A stretch of DNA of 64,000 nt. Source: Rugosimonospora sp036494675 (GTDB lineage: Bacteria; Actinomycetota; Actinomycetes; Mycobacteriales; Micromonosporaceae). Below are positions 25,119 through 33,277 of the stretch, one piece after another. The DNA lies in the NCBI GenBank assembly GCA_036494675.1, contig DASXOA010000078.1, positions 1-64,000 on the forward strand. The letters run 5' to 3'. Each line of letters opens with the position of its first letter. Within the stretch, counting starts at the first letter, position 1. A program made the translations under genes and the position numbers. The notes under the pieces were generated by a model that saw only the letters and a list, made by a program, of their open reading frames with translations, was not told where the DNA came from and searched no databases.

Positions 25119-25664
25119 CTAGCGGCGAAACGCCCAGTACTTGCTCATCTGATAGTTGATGATCGGTGACACCACAATGATGATCGCCTGGGCGAGGAGC
25201 ACCGGTACGTGGCCCAACTCGATCAGCAACGGCAGGCCCACGAACGAGAACCCGAGCGCCCACAGGCACACCACGTAAAAGCGCAGGAACCCGGGCACCC
25301 ACGGGCCGGTGGTCCGGAAGACGAAGCGGCGGTACAGCGGGTAGGTCAGCATGCCGTTGAGGAAGTTCGCGATCACCGCCATCACCAGGTACGGGATGTG
25401 GCCCTTCGAGAACAGCCAACCACCGGAGAAGATCCCGTAGTACACGACCGACGAGATGCCACCGACGATGATGTAGCGGATCCGCCGGTCGGCGGCCAGT
25501 GCCTTCACGAGCCCCACGAGAGAGCGCGGCCGCGCGGAATTCTCTCCGGGCGCAGTGCCGTCGCCGAGGTTCCCGGCCGGAACGGTGCCATCGACCGGAG
25601 CGGTGTTCTGGACCGGCACAGTGTCTTGGACCGGCACGGTGGCCGGTCGACGCAGGTCAGTCAC
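25119..25664 (-). CDS. GtrA-family membrane protein with repetitive N-terminus
   Basis: 181 residues. Residues about 60-181 form the GtrA-like domain with four membrane helices, including RYIIVGGISSVVYYGIFSGG and the C-terminal SPIINYQMSKYWAFRR end typical of the family. GtrA-like proteins are thought to move or support polyprenyl-phosphate-linked sugars. The N-terminal 45 residues are a Thr/Val/Pro/Gly degenerate repeat (TVPVQDTVPVQNTAPV), probably cytoplasmic and disordered, which GtrA proteins normally lack. GTG at 25664 overlaps the end of the aminotransferase gene by 8 bp, so the two are coupled. A GT2 partner lies 4 kb upstream in the same run. Confidence 0.9.
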   Translation of the reverse strand: MTDLRRPATVPVQDTVPVQNTAPVDGTVPAGNLGDGTAPGENSARPRSLVGLVKALAADRRIRYIIVGGISSVVYYGIFSGGWLFSKGHIPYLVMAVIANFLNGMLTYPLYRRFVFRTTGPWVPGFLRFYVVCLWALGFSFVGLPLLIELGHVPVLLAQAIIIVVSPIINYQMSKYWAFRR

Positions 25665-26814
25665 GGGTCTGGTAGTCCATCACCGAGTCGATGATGTAGT
25701 CGAGGTCGCCGTCCGACAGGCCGGCGAACATCGGCAGCCGGATCAGCCGGTCCGCGACGTCCTCGGTCACCGGGCAGCCCTCCGGTCCCACCCGCCCGTA
25801 CTTGACGCCGGCGGGAGCCAGGTGCAGCGGCTGGTAGTGGAAGGTCCCGGTCACCGCCCGGGAGGCCAGGTGCTTGAGCAGCGCCTGGCGGCTCTCCAGG
25901 TCGGGCATCAGGAAGTAGTAGAGATGGGCCGGGTGGACCCGGTCCTCGGGCACCGTCGGCGCGACCGCGCCGTTCTCGGCCGCCCAGCCGGCGAGCCGGT
26001 CGTGGTACGCGTTCCACACCCGCATCCGCCGCCGCTGGATGTCCTCGAACGCCTCCAACTGGCCGGTCAGGTACGCGGCGAGCAGGTCGGAGGGCAGGAA
26101 GCTCGACCCGATGTCCATCCAGCGGTACTTGTCCACCATGCCGCGGAAGAACTGGCTCCGGTTGGTCCCCTTTTCCCGGATCACCTCGGCGCGCTCGACG
26201 AAGCGGGAGTCGTTGAAGACCAGGGCCCCGCCCTCGCCACACTGCACGTTCTTCGTCTCGTGGAAGCTCTGCGTGGCCATCGCACCGATCGAGCCCAGCT
26301 TGCGCCCCCGGTAGGTGCCGCCGATGCCGTGCGCGTTGTCCTCGATGACGACCAGGCCGTGCCGGGCGGCGATGTCGGTGATGGTGTCCATCTCGCAGGC
26401 CACGCCGGCGTAGTGCACCACCACGATCGCCTTGGTGCGCGGCGTGATCGCCGCCTCCACCTGCCGCTCGTCGAGGTTGAGCGTGTCCGGACGGCAGTCC
26501 ACGAACACCGGGACCGCGCCGCGCAGCGCGTACGCGTTGGCCGTGGAGCAGAAGGTGAACGACGGCACGATCACCTCGTCGCCCGGGCCGAGGTCGAGCA
26601 GGATCGCCGACATGTCCAACGCGTGCGTGCAGGACGTCGTCAGCAGGGCGGAACGGGCGCCGACGAGCGACGTCAGCAGGGCGGTCGCCCGCTTGGTGAA
26701 CGGGCCGTCACCGGCCAGTGGCCCTGACGTCATCGCCTGCTGCACATACCTGGTCTCGTTGCCGGCGAGGAACGTGCGGTTGAAAGGGATCGCCGGGCGA
26801 GTCGATGCGGTCAC
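25657..26814 (-). CDS. wecE: dTDP-4-amino-4,6-dideoxygalactose transaminase (WecE/RffA type)
   Basis: PLP-dependent sugar aminotransferase, expected to turn dTDP-4-keto-6-deoxyglucose plus glutamate into a dTDP-4-amino-4,6-dideoxyhexose. The 385 residues align by eye with E. coli WecE over nearly the whole length: IPFN start, GDGPFTKR, HYAGVACEMDTI, SFHETKN with the PLP-binding Lys188, EKGTNRSQFFRG and MDIGSSFLPSDL. That agreement makes a 4-aminogalactose product more likely than the gluco epimer, but stereochemistry needs assay. The keto sugar can come from RmlA/RmlB in the other glycan block. GTG start at 26814 lacks a Shine-Dalgarno; TAGGTT lies 8 nt upstream. Confidence 0.93.
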   Translation of the reverse strand: MTASTRPAIPFNRTFLAGNETRYVQQAMTSGPLAGDGPFTKRATALLTSLVGARSALLTTSCTHALDMSAILLDLGPGDEVIVPSFTFCSTANAYALRGAVPVFVDCRPDTLNLDERQVEAAITPRTKAIVVVHYAGVACEMDTITDIAARHGLVVIEDNAHGIGGTYRGRKLGSIGAMATQSFHETKNVQCGEGGALVFNDSRFVERAEVIREKGTNRSQFFRGMVDKYRWMDIGSSFLPSDLLAAYLTGQLEAFEDIQRRRMRVWNAYHDRLAGWAAENGAVAPTVPEDRVHPAHLYYFLMPDLESRQALLKHLASRAVTGTFHYQPLHLAPAGVKYGRVGPEGCPVTEDVADRLIRLPMFAGLSDGDLDYIIDSVMDYQTRD

Positions 26815-26822
26815 GGGGGGGC

Positions 26823-26828
26823 AACCTA
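26823..26828 (-). promoter_or_regulatory. Candidate leaderless -10 element of wecE
   Basis: TAGGTT lies 8 nt before the GTG at 26814, with only a run of pyrimidines between. No Shine-Dalgarno is present. Confidence 0.3.
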
Positions 26829-26901
26829 CCTATCTTCGAGCGAGCGCCTGCGGATGCTACCACTGAAGCAATCATCTTGTCCGATCCCTGACACTGGCAC
26901 C

Positions 26902-29295
26902 TCATCCGCCAGCCGGCGGGATCTGGTAGACCGCACAGTCGCCGGACCTGAACCGCAGCGTGGCGAACTCGCCCAGGTCCGCGGAGTACGGAGTCTGCGT
27001 GTCGTCCACGAACAGCCACGTCACGCCGTACCGGTCGCGCAGCAGGTCGATCGTCTGCGCCGACGGTGTCGCGAAGGCGGCGTCGTTGTCGGCCAGCACC
27101 TGGGGCTTCCAGTACGGCACGACGATGTCCCCGACATGCTGGAGCACGGCCCGCTCGTGCGCGGTCGTGGTGAAGCCCCAACCTTCGACGAGCATCTGCC
27201 GCTCGCTGTAGGCCGACATGGAGAAGTGCAGGTCGGTGCAGTCACCGCTGCGGTACAGCCGCAGGCAGTGGGCGTTGGTGGCGACCAGAGCGTCGGGGTC
27301 CGAGTGGTCGCGCAGCCAGCGGCCGGCCTCCAGGGTGCCCTTGCTGACCAGCGGGGTGCCGGCCACCACGTCGCGCCAGCCGCTGCTCCTCGACTCGCGG
27401 ACGATCCGGGTGTAGTCGCTGAACGCGGTGCTCAGCCCGAACCCGGCGAGCAGCGCGATGATCAACGCGTGGCTGATCCCCTTCATCGCCGGTACCCTGC
27501 GCCGGACCAGCCACACGATGACGACCGCCGCCACCGCGACGACCACGGTCAGCGCGTACGGCCACAGCAGCGCGACCGCCAGGTGCTTCGCGCTGCCGGT
27601 CGTCCGGATGGTCGGCACCCGGCTGCTGCCCAGGTGCCGGATGACCAGCACCGAGGCCGCACCGACCGCGGCCGCCCCGACCAGCGCGACACCGTCGCGG
27701 CGGCGCAGCCGGCCGTCGCGCAGTACGGCGACCAGCCCACCCACCGCGGCAAGCGCCAGGAACGGCCGGACCGACTCGATGAAGTACATCTGGGCGTCCC
27801 CGGCCTGACCGGTCAGCGCCGTGCCGCCCATGCCGGCGATCCCCATGCCGAGCAGCAGCAGGATGTCGGTGTCGAACAGCCGGCGGCGGCGGACCAGGCC
27901 GCTGATGCCCGACCAGATGCACAGCCAGCACCACGCGGAGATCATCGCGAGCACGAGCAGGCGCGACATCCTCGGGTCGTGGGTGAAGCCGGTGGTCGAG
28001 CCGATCCCGGACGTCTGCTCGGTGAACAGCGGGGTGAGCTGCAGGCCCTGGCTGGCGTCGCCCAGCAGCACAAACTGCGCGAAAAGCTCGAAGACCAGCA
28101 CGACGCCCGTGATCACCAACGCCGGGCGGTGCCAGCCGCGCCGGGTCACCAGGTTGCCGGCGATCACGACGAGCAGCCCGGCCAGCAACAGCGGGATGTA
28201 GGTCGCCTTGCCGCCCATCACCGCGCCGAGCATCAGCACGAGAGCGATCCAGCGCCGCTTGTCGCGGTGCTGGCCGCGCAGCAGGTCGACGACGAGCAGC
28301 ACGACGGGCAGGAACAGCATCGCGCCGAACGTCTGGGTCGGGCTGGTGAACGACGTCAGGCGCAGCGAGCCCCCGTCGTCGATGCCGTTGAACGCCAGGT
28401 TGGTGTAGAAGCCGCTGAGCTGCCAGCGGTACGGGTCGATGGCGAGCACGAACATGCTGATGACGACCGCGGCCGGGCCGGTCCACCAGTGCCCGAACAG
28501 CTTGCGGGCCAGCAAGGCGAGCAGGATCGCCGAGGCCACGAACATCGGCAGCAGGGACAGCCGCAGCAGCAGCACCAGCGGCTCGATCCCGGTGACCCAA
28601 CTGGTCGCGGCCATGTCCGCGTAGACGAACCAGTGGTAGTACAGCGGCTCGCCGTGCACCCACGGGATCGACATCGGCATGTGGTGCTTGGCCTCGCCGA
28701 CCAGCGCCAGGTGGAAGGTCGAGTCGGTGTCCGGAGTCGAGTTGTACGGCCAGGTCAGCCCGTACCGCCGGAAGAACTTGAAGGCGAAGACGACGAGCAG
28801 GCCGGCGGTACCCGCCATCGACCATGCCCACAGCAGCGGCGGCCGCTCGCGGTCCGGCGACGAGCGCCAGTACCGGCGCAGGCCCGGCACGGCCAGGAAG
28901 ACGACGATCGTGGCGACCGGCCAGACGAGGACCAGCAGTGGTGCCCCGACCGCCCGGGCCGGAATGTAGGCGAACACCTCACCGGCGTAGCCGAGGGCGG
29001 TGCCGCACGCCACGTCGGCGACGAACGAGCCGGGCCCACGGTACAGCAGCCGCCAGACCAGCGTGCCGGGCAGGATCACGCCGAGGCCGAGGTAGCCGCC
29101 GAACGCGGCGGTGCTGGTGAACGGCACGCCGTAGAACCGCAGCGCGACGACGGTGAACGCGACGACCAGCACCGCTGGCAGCCAGCCGCTGCCGGCGATC
29201 CGCCGCACGACCGACCGTCCCGGCGATCCGCCCGGCGCACGGGCGGGCCGGACGTCGGGGGCCACCGCCGCGAGTCCGTCCGTCGTTGCCGTCAT
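26902..29295 (-). CDS. Large polytopic membrane protein, GT-C-like (pair C, copy 1)
   Basis: 797 residues with about 14-16 membrane helices and a C-terminal soluble domain of about 150 residues. It is a close paralogue of the gene at 33278-35680: shared blocks are LGEAKHHMPM-like (here VGEAKHHMPM), the YYHWFVYA stretch, AATSWVTGIEP, LVATNAHC, DNDAAFA-x-PSAQTI and LRFRSGDCAVY. DTDSTFHLAL after an early helix group offers the acidic residue expected in a GT-C external loop. I chose ATG 29295 because GGGGGAGAG precedes it; a longer frame to 29442 is charged, low-complexity sequence. A lipid-linked sugar transferase is inferred, not shown. Confidence 0.8.
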   Translation of the reverse strand: MTATTDGLAAVAPDVRPARAPGGSPGRSVVRRIAGSGWLPAVLVVAFTVVALRFYGVPFTSTAAFGGYLGLGVILPGTLVWRLLYRGPGSFVADVACGTALGYAGEVFAYIPARAVGAPLLVLVWPVATIVVFLAVPGLRRYWRSSPDRERPPLLWAWSMAGTAGLLVVFAFKFFRRYGLTWPYNSTPDTDSTFHLALVGEAKHHMPMSIPWVHGEPLYYHWFVYADMAATSWVTGIEPLVLLLRLSLLPMFVASAILLALLARKLFGHWWTGPAAVVISMFVLAIDPYRWQLSGFYTNLAFNGIDDGGSLRLTSFTSPTQTFGAMLFLPVVLLVVDLLRGQHRDKRRWIALVLMLGAVMGGKATYIPLLLAGLLVVIAGNLVTRRGWHRPALVITGVVLVFELFAQFVLLGDASQGLQLTPLFTEQTSGIGSTTGFTHDPRMSRLLVLAMISAWCWLCIWSGISGLVRRRRLFDTDILLLLGMGIAGMGGTALTGQAGDAQMYFIESVRPFLALAAVGGLVAVLRDGRLRRRDGVALVGAAAVGAASVLVIRHLGSSRVPTIRTTGSAKHLAVALLWPYALTVVVAVAAVVIVWLVRRRVPAMKGISHALIIALLAGFGLSTAFSDYTRIVRESRSSGWRDVVAGTPLVSKGTLEAGRWLRDHSDPDALVATNAHCLRLYRSGDCTDLHFSMSAYSERQMLVEGWGFTTTAHERAVLQHVGDIVVPYWKPQVLADNDAAFATPSAQTIDLLRDRYGVTWLFVDDTQTPYSADLGEFATLRFRSGDCAVYQIPPAGG

Positions 29296-29368
29296 GCTCT
29301 CCCCCGATGGGCGCGCCGCGAGGACCGGGTTCGGCCCGACCCACGGACGGTACCGGGCATCGTCACGA

Positions 29369-30385
29369 TCATTGCGTGGGCATCTGCTGTGACTCGACGC
29401 GCTGGGACGGGACGTACGCGCCCGATGCCCCGATGGGGCCACCCGTCGCCGCGGGGCCCGCGAGGACGGGGGCGCCGACGCGCTCCCGCACCACGTAGGT
29501 GGGCCGGCCCATGCCCCGGGCGTGCACCCGGCCGATGTACTCGCCGAGCACGCCGATGGCGATCATCTGCGCCGAGGAGAAGATGGCGACCATGGTGGCG
29601 ATCGTGGTGAAGCCGGCGACGGTCGTGTTGCCCACGAAGTACAGCCAGAGCAGCCGCACCGAGAGCAGCAGGCCGCACACCCCGATGAGGAAGCCGAGGT
29701 AGGTGACCAGCCGCAGCGGCTTCGTCGAATACCCCATCACCATGTTGATGGTGTGCCGGACCAGAGACCGGAAGGTATAGGCCGATTTGCCCACGGTGCG
29801 CTCGTCCATCCGCACCGTCAGGCCGCCCACCCTGCTGGTCGCCCAGGACAGCGCCACGTCCACCGACGCGTGCGGGCCCTCCACCTGGTCGAAGGCGGCC
29901 CGCAGGAAGGACCGGAAGATGCGGAACGGGCTGAGCAGCCGCGCGTTCTGGATACCCATCCCGCTGGACATGACCGCCTTGGTCGCGCGCGCGGCGAAGC
30001 TGCGCATGATCGCGTGCTCCTCCTCGGCGGCCGTGGCGTAGACCAGGTCCAGGTCGTCGGTGAGCGCGGCGACCAGCTTCGGCAGCTCCTCCGGCAGGTG
30101 CTGGAGGTCGTCGTCCATGGTGATGATGAGCTCGTGGCGGGTGGCCCTGATACCCGCGATCAACGCGCTGTGCTGCCCGTAGTTGCGGGCCATGCGGATG
30201 GCCTGGACGTGCTCGTACTTCACGGCCAGTCCGCTGGCCACCCCCCAGGTCTCGTCCGGGCTGTCGACCACCAGGATGACCTCGTAGTCCGGGGTGAGTG
30301 TGGGAAGCACCTCGTTCAGCCGCTCGATCAGCGGCGGAAGGGTGAGCGCCGAGCGGTAACAGGGGATGACGACTGAGATGGACAT
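29369..30385 (-). CDS. GT2 glycosyltransferase with C-terminal membrane helices (GtrB/ArnC type)
   Basis: 338 residues: a GT-A domain (1-225) with SISVVIPCYRS, ARNYGQHSALIAGI and the metal-binding IITMDDDLQH, then two membrane helices (about 228-255 and 262-290) and a 45-residue tail. This architecture is that of polyprenyl-phosphate glycosyltransferases such as GtrB and ArnC, which load a sugar on undecaprenyl phosphate for use outside the membrane. With GtrA and the WecE product nearby, a polyprenyl-phosphate amino sugar is a reasonable product. ATG at 30385 has AGGAG about 8 nt upstream. It sits between the methyltransferase and the pair C membrane protein on one strand. Confidence 0.92.
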   Translation of the reverse strand: MSISVVIPCYRSALTLPPLIERLNEVLPTLTPDYEVILVVDSPDETWGVASGLAVKYEHVQAIRMARNYGQHSALIAGIRATRHELIITMDDDLQHLPEELPKLVAALTDDLDLVYATAAEEEHAIMRSFAARATKAVMSSGMGIQNARLLSPFRIFRSFLRAAFDQVEGPHASVDVALSWATSRVGGLTVRMDERTVGKSAYTFRSLVRHTINMVMGYSTKPLRLVTYLGFLIGVCGLLLSVRLLWLYFVGNTTVAGFTTIATMVAIFSSAQMIAIGVLGEYIGRVHARGMGRPTYVVRERVGAPVLAGPAATGGPIGASGAYVPSQRVESQQMPTQ

Positions 30386-30428
30386 CGGCTGCTCCTATCG
30401 CCGGCCGGGGCGGGCGAACCCTGACACG

Positions 30429-31349
30429 CTATTTCACCGGCTTACGGGCTTCGATCACAAATCCGCTCGCGATCACCGAGGCGGCCGGGTGCCGGGCGAG
30501 CAGCAGGTCGAGCACCTTCAGCGGCGACAGGACCCAGGTCAGCGGCACCAGCAGCCGGTACAGCCGGGAGCTGCCGAAGGACAGCACCATCGCGAGCCAC
30601 TCCTGGAGTACCCAGAGCAGGCCGGAGGTGGGGCCGGCGCCGACCCGCACGTCGACCACCTCGAAGCCGGGGAACTGCTCGCGCAGCCCGACGTTCGTGT
30701 ACCGCTGGAAGTCGTACGGCGAGGCATGGAACGGCTGCATGAACGGGACGAAACAGAGCAGCCGGCCGCCCGGCGCCAGTACCCGCAGAATCTCCGCGAT
30801 GTGGGCGGCCGGGTCCGGCACGTGCTCCAGTACGGCGATGCTCATCGCACCGGCCAGGCTGCCCTCCGCCACCGGCAGGTGCCGCAGGTCGGTGACGATG
30901 TCGACCTCGTCGTAGTTGCCACCGTCCACGCACACCAGCCGCGGGTCGCGCCGGTGGGTGCCCGATCCCAGGTCCGCCACCAGGTCCCGGTCCAGGTCGA
31001 AGCTGTCGAGGAACGGCTTGACGAACCGGACGGACATCACCGGCGAGAGCACCGAGATGGCCATCGGGTAGATCCGGCTGAAGCGCTGCTTGACGCCTTC
31101 CTTGAGGCGGTTGAGCGGATCCTGCTTGAGTTCGGCCTCGCCGAAGCCGCCGAACCGCAACTGGTGGCCGTGGCGCTTGCCTGCCACGCCGCACTGGGCG
31201 CAGGCGAGGTCCCCGGTCAGCGTGCCATGACAGGTCGGGCAGACCAGTACGCCGGCCAACCGCTCCCCACGGTCCGTAGCGGCGCCCGAGTCGGCCGGCT
31301 GACCGGTCGCTGTCTGCGTGGCTGCGGCGGAGCCGTTCACATACCTCAC
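30429..31349 (-). CDS. Class I methyltransferase with N-terminal zinc ribbon
   Basis: 306 residues. Residues about 36-55 form a treble-clef/zinc-ribbon stretch, CPTCHGTL then CAQC, as found ahead of many methyltransferase-11 enzymes in glycan loci. The SAM-binding core starts with VADLGSGTHRRDPRLVCVD (about residue 124) and the late motif is AVLEHVPDPAAHIAEILRVL. The C-terminal third is hydrophobic and may contact the membrane. GTG at 31349 is the longest start; an in-frame GTG three codons later is possible. A sugar or lipid-sugar O-methylation is plausible from context. It starts 176 bp after the 505-residue membrane protein gene. Confidence 0.88.
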   Translation of the reverse strand: MRYVNGSAAATQTATGQPADSGAATDRGERLAGVLVCPTCHGTLTGDLACAQCGVAGKRHGHQLRFGGFGEAELKQDPLNRLKEGVKQRFSRIYPMAISVLSPVMSVRFVKPFLDSFDLDRDLVADLGSGTHRRDPRLVCVDGGNYDEVDIVTDLRHLPVAEGSLAGAMSIAVLEHVPDPAAHIAEILRVLAPGGRLLCFVPFMQPFHASPYDFQRYTNVGLREQFPGFEVVDVRVGAGPTSGLLWVLQEWLAMVLSFGSSRLYRLLVPLTWVLSPLKVLDLLLARHPAASVIASGFVIEARKPVK

Positions 31350-31525
31350 CCGATCTCGCTATTCGATGATGTGGTGGGCGTCGACGACGTGATCGCGACC
31401 GTCCGGAAGGGTCCCAGAAATGGGCGGAAGATCACGCGAAGCACCTTCGACGGAGTGTAGACGTAGCGCTGCGCTACCGTGAGCCGGGCGCCCGCCGCGC
31501 GGCACTCCCGGCGTGACCTCGCGAT

Positions 31526-33043
31526 TCAGCTGTACGGGCCGTGACTGAACAGCTCGAACGCCACCCAACCGGCCGCGATGACGACGAGCCCGACCTGTGT
31601 CGCGTAACGGGACCAGACGGACACGTTGGATAGTCGGGACGCAATCCAGCCGATCAGGATCAGCAGCAGCGGCACCACGTGGTACGTGAGACGGTACGCC
31701 CAGAATCCGAGGCCCCACAGGAACGCCAGCGTGCACAGCACGGACACCCCGGTGGCGGCGAGCGCCGCACGCTGGCCGGGTTCGCCGGCCACGATGTCGA
31801 CCCGCAGGAACACCGCGCCCACGGCCAGTACGGCCAGCACGGCCACCAGCAGCCAGGTCACCTCGATGAGCTGGCCGCCGGTCATCATGGTGGCGTTGGA
31901 CAGCGCGTGGACCAACGGCCTCCACCCCGCCGCGGCGGCCTGCGGCAACCAGACGAACTCGTGATAGGTCACCGCCTCGTGGTTGTAGTAGGTACCGGTG
32001 ACGGCGCGGCAGATCTCTATCCACACGAGCGTCGGCGCGGCGGACGCCGCGAGCAGCACCGCCGCCTTCGCCACCGCCAGGCGCAGCGCGGGCACCCGCC
32101 GCTCGGCCGTGATCAGGATGGTCAGCGCCCCGGCGGCCACCGTGATCAGCACGCTCGCGTAGGCCAGCGCGCTGATCCCGAGAATCAGCCCCGCCGTGGC
32201 GGCGAACCGCCAGGACGGACGGTTCAGGAACAACCAGCGGCAGACCACCGCCGTCGCCATCGGGACCAGGAGGCCGAACATCTGCTGGTGCGGTGGCCAG
32301 TAGTAGGCCTTGGTCATGTCGTTGACGGCGAGGATCGCGGTCAACGACCAGGTGACCGCCGGCGGCGCCCCGATCAGCAGCATGAGCCAGAGGAACAGAG
32401 CGACCGCGGCGGCCGCGACGACGAGGTTGATGAGCACCATCGGGATGAACGCGCTGTCGCTCTGCCCGTACAGTGCGTCGAGACCGACCCAGTGGGCGAC
32501 CGGCCCGATCACGGCCGTCGCGGCCGCGGCGAGGTACACGTACACCGGCCGGGACTGGCGGACGCTGTCCTTCTGGAGCAGGAGTTGTGGCTTGTGCGCC
32601 AGTTGCATGAACAGGGGCGAGTCGCAGTTCATCGGGTACCCGAGATGGGCGTCGATCCGTACCGGGGTCCCGCACGGCAGCGTCTTGTCCATCGGGGCGA
32701 GCAGCAGCAGATGCGCGGCGGCCAGGACGACGACGAACCCGGTCCCGGCGAGAACCACGGGCCTGACCCGCCGGGCCGCACCGGCCTGCGCGACCGCCTC
32801 CGGGCGAGCCGCCGCGCGGTGGTGCTCCACGACCCAGAGCCCGGTCAGCAGCACGGCACCCGCGATGCCGACCACCGCGACGGTCACCATGCCGGTCGGC
32901 TGGATCAGGGTGCGGTCCGAACACCGGTCGTACCCGAACAGGCAGATGCTCTGGCGCGCATGATCGACCAGGAGCCACGCCGCGACGAAACCGCACCAGC
33001 CGAGCAACAACCATCCGCTGACCTTGCCGCTGATCTTCCGCAC
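31526..33043 (-). CDS. Polytopic membrane protein, GT-C-like (unpaired)
   Basis: 505 residues with about 11-12 membrane helices. It shares no clear block with the three paralogous pairs but has the same plan: an early external loop with the acidic motif NCDSPLFMQLAH (about residue 138), a QSRPVYVYLA helix start, and a long series of helices. YYWPPHQQMFG near residue 250 is distinctive. No named family was recognised; a GT-C-type transferase for a lipid-linked sugar is the best guess. GTG at 33043 is not preceded by a Shine-Dalgarno, but TACACT is 6 nt upstream. It is divergent from the pair C copy 2 gene. Confidence 0.75.
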   Translation of the reverse strand: MRKISGKVSGWLLLGWCGFVAAWLLVDHARQSICLFGYDRCSDRTLIQPTGMVTVAVVGIAGAVLLTGLWVVEHHRAAARPEAVAQAGAARRVRPVVLAGTGFVVVLAAAHLLLLAPMDKTLPCGTPVRIDAHLGYPMNCDSPLFMQLAHKPQLLLQKDSVRQSRPVYVYLAAAATAVIGPVAHWVGLDALYGQSDSAFIPMVLINLVVAAAAVALFLWLMLLIGAPPAVTWSLTAILAVNDMTKAYYWPPHQQMFGLLVPMATAVVCRWLFLNRPSWRFAATAGLILGISALAYASVLITVAAGALTILITAERRVPALRLAVAKAAVLLAASAAPTLVWIEICRAVTGTYYNHEAVTYHEFVWLPQAAAAGWRPLVHALSNATMMTGGQLIEVTWLLVAVLAVLAVGAVFLRVDIVAGEPGQRAALAATGVSVLCTLAFLWGLGFWAYRLTYHVVPLLLILIGWIASRLSNVSVWSRYATQVGLVVIAAGWVAFELFSHGPYS

Positions 33044-33049
33044 GGAAGG

Positions 33050-33055
33050 AGTGTA
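33050..33055 (-). promoter_or_regulatory. Candidate leaderless -10 element of the 505-residue membrane protein gene
   Basis: TACACT ends 6 nt before the GTG at 33043 in the divergent intergenic region 33044-33277. No Shine-Dalgarno is present. Confidence 0.4.
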
Positions 33056-33277
33056 CGGATCATGATTTTCGATGGGACACGAGAGGCGCCCCCGGCAAGT
33101 ACACTATCGGCCGGTCGACGCCGCGCCGATCGAATCGCCTGTTCACCTCGCGGCAACCTGAATCAGAAGCGGCGCAAATCAGAAACGACTCTGGGACACA
33201 AGAGTGCTGACTAGTTCGATGACGCGCGCCTCGACCCGCTGGGATCGGGGCGCGGGAGCGGTCGGGGTTGGATTGCC

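Noticed and set aside
26854..29610. A very long plus-strand open frame antisense to the 797-residue membrane protein
   Set aside because: It is His/Gln/Arg/Asp-rich without family motifs, whereas the minus strand encodes a clean paralogue of the 800-residue protein; this is a GC-bias shadow.
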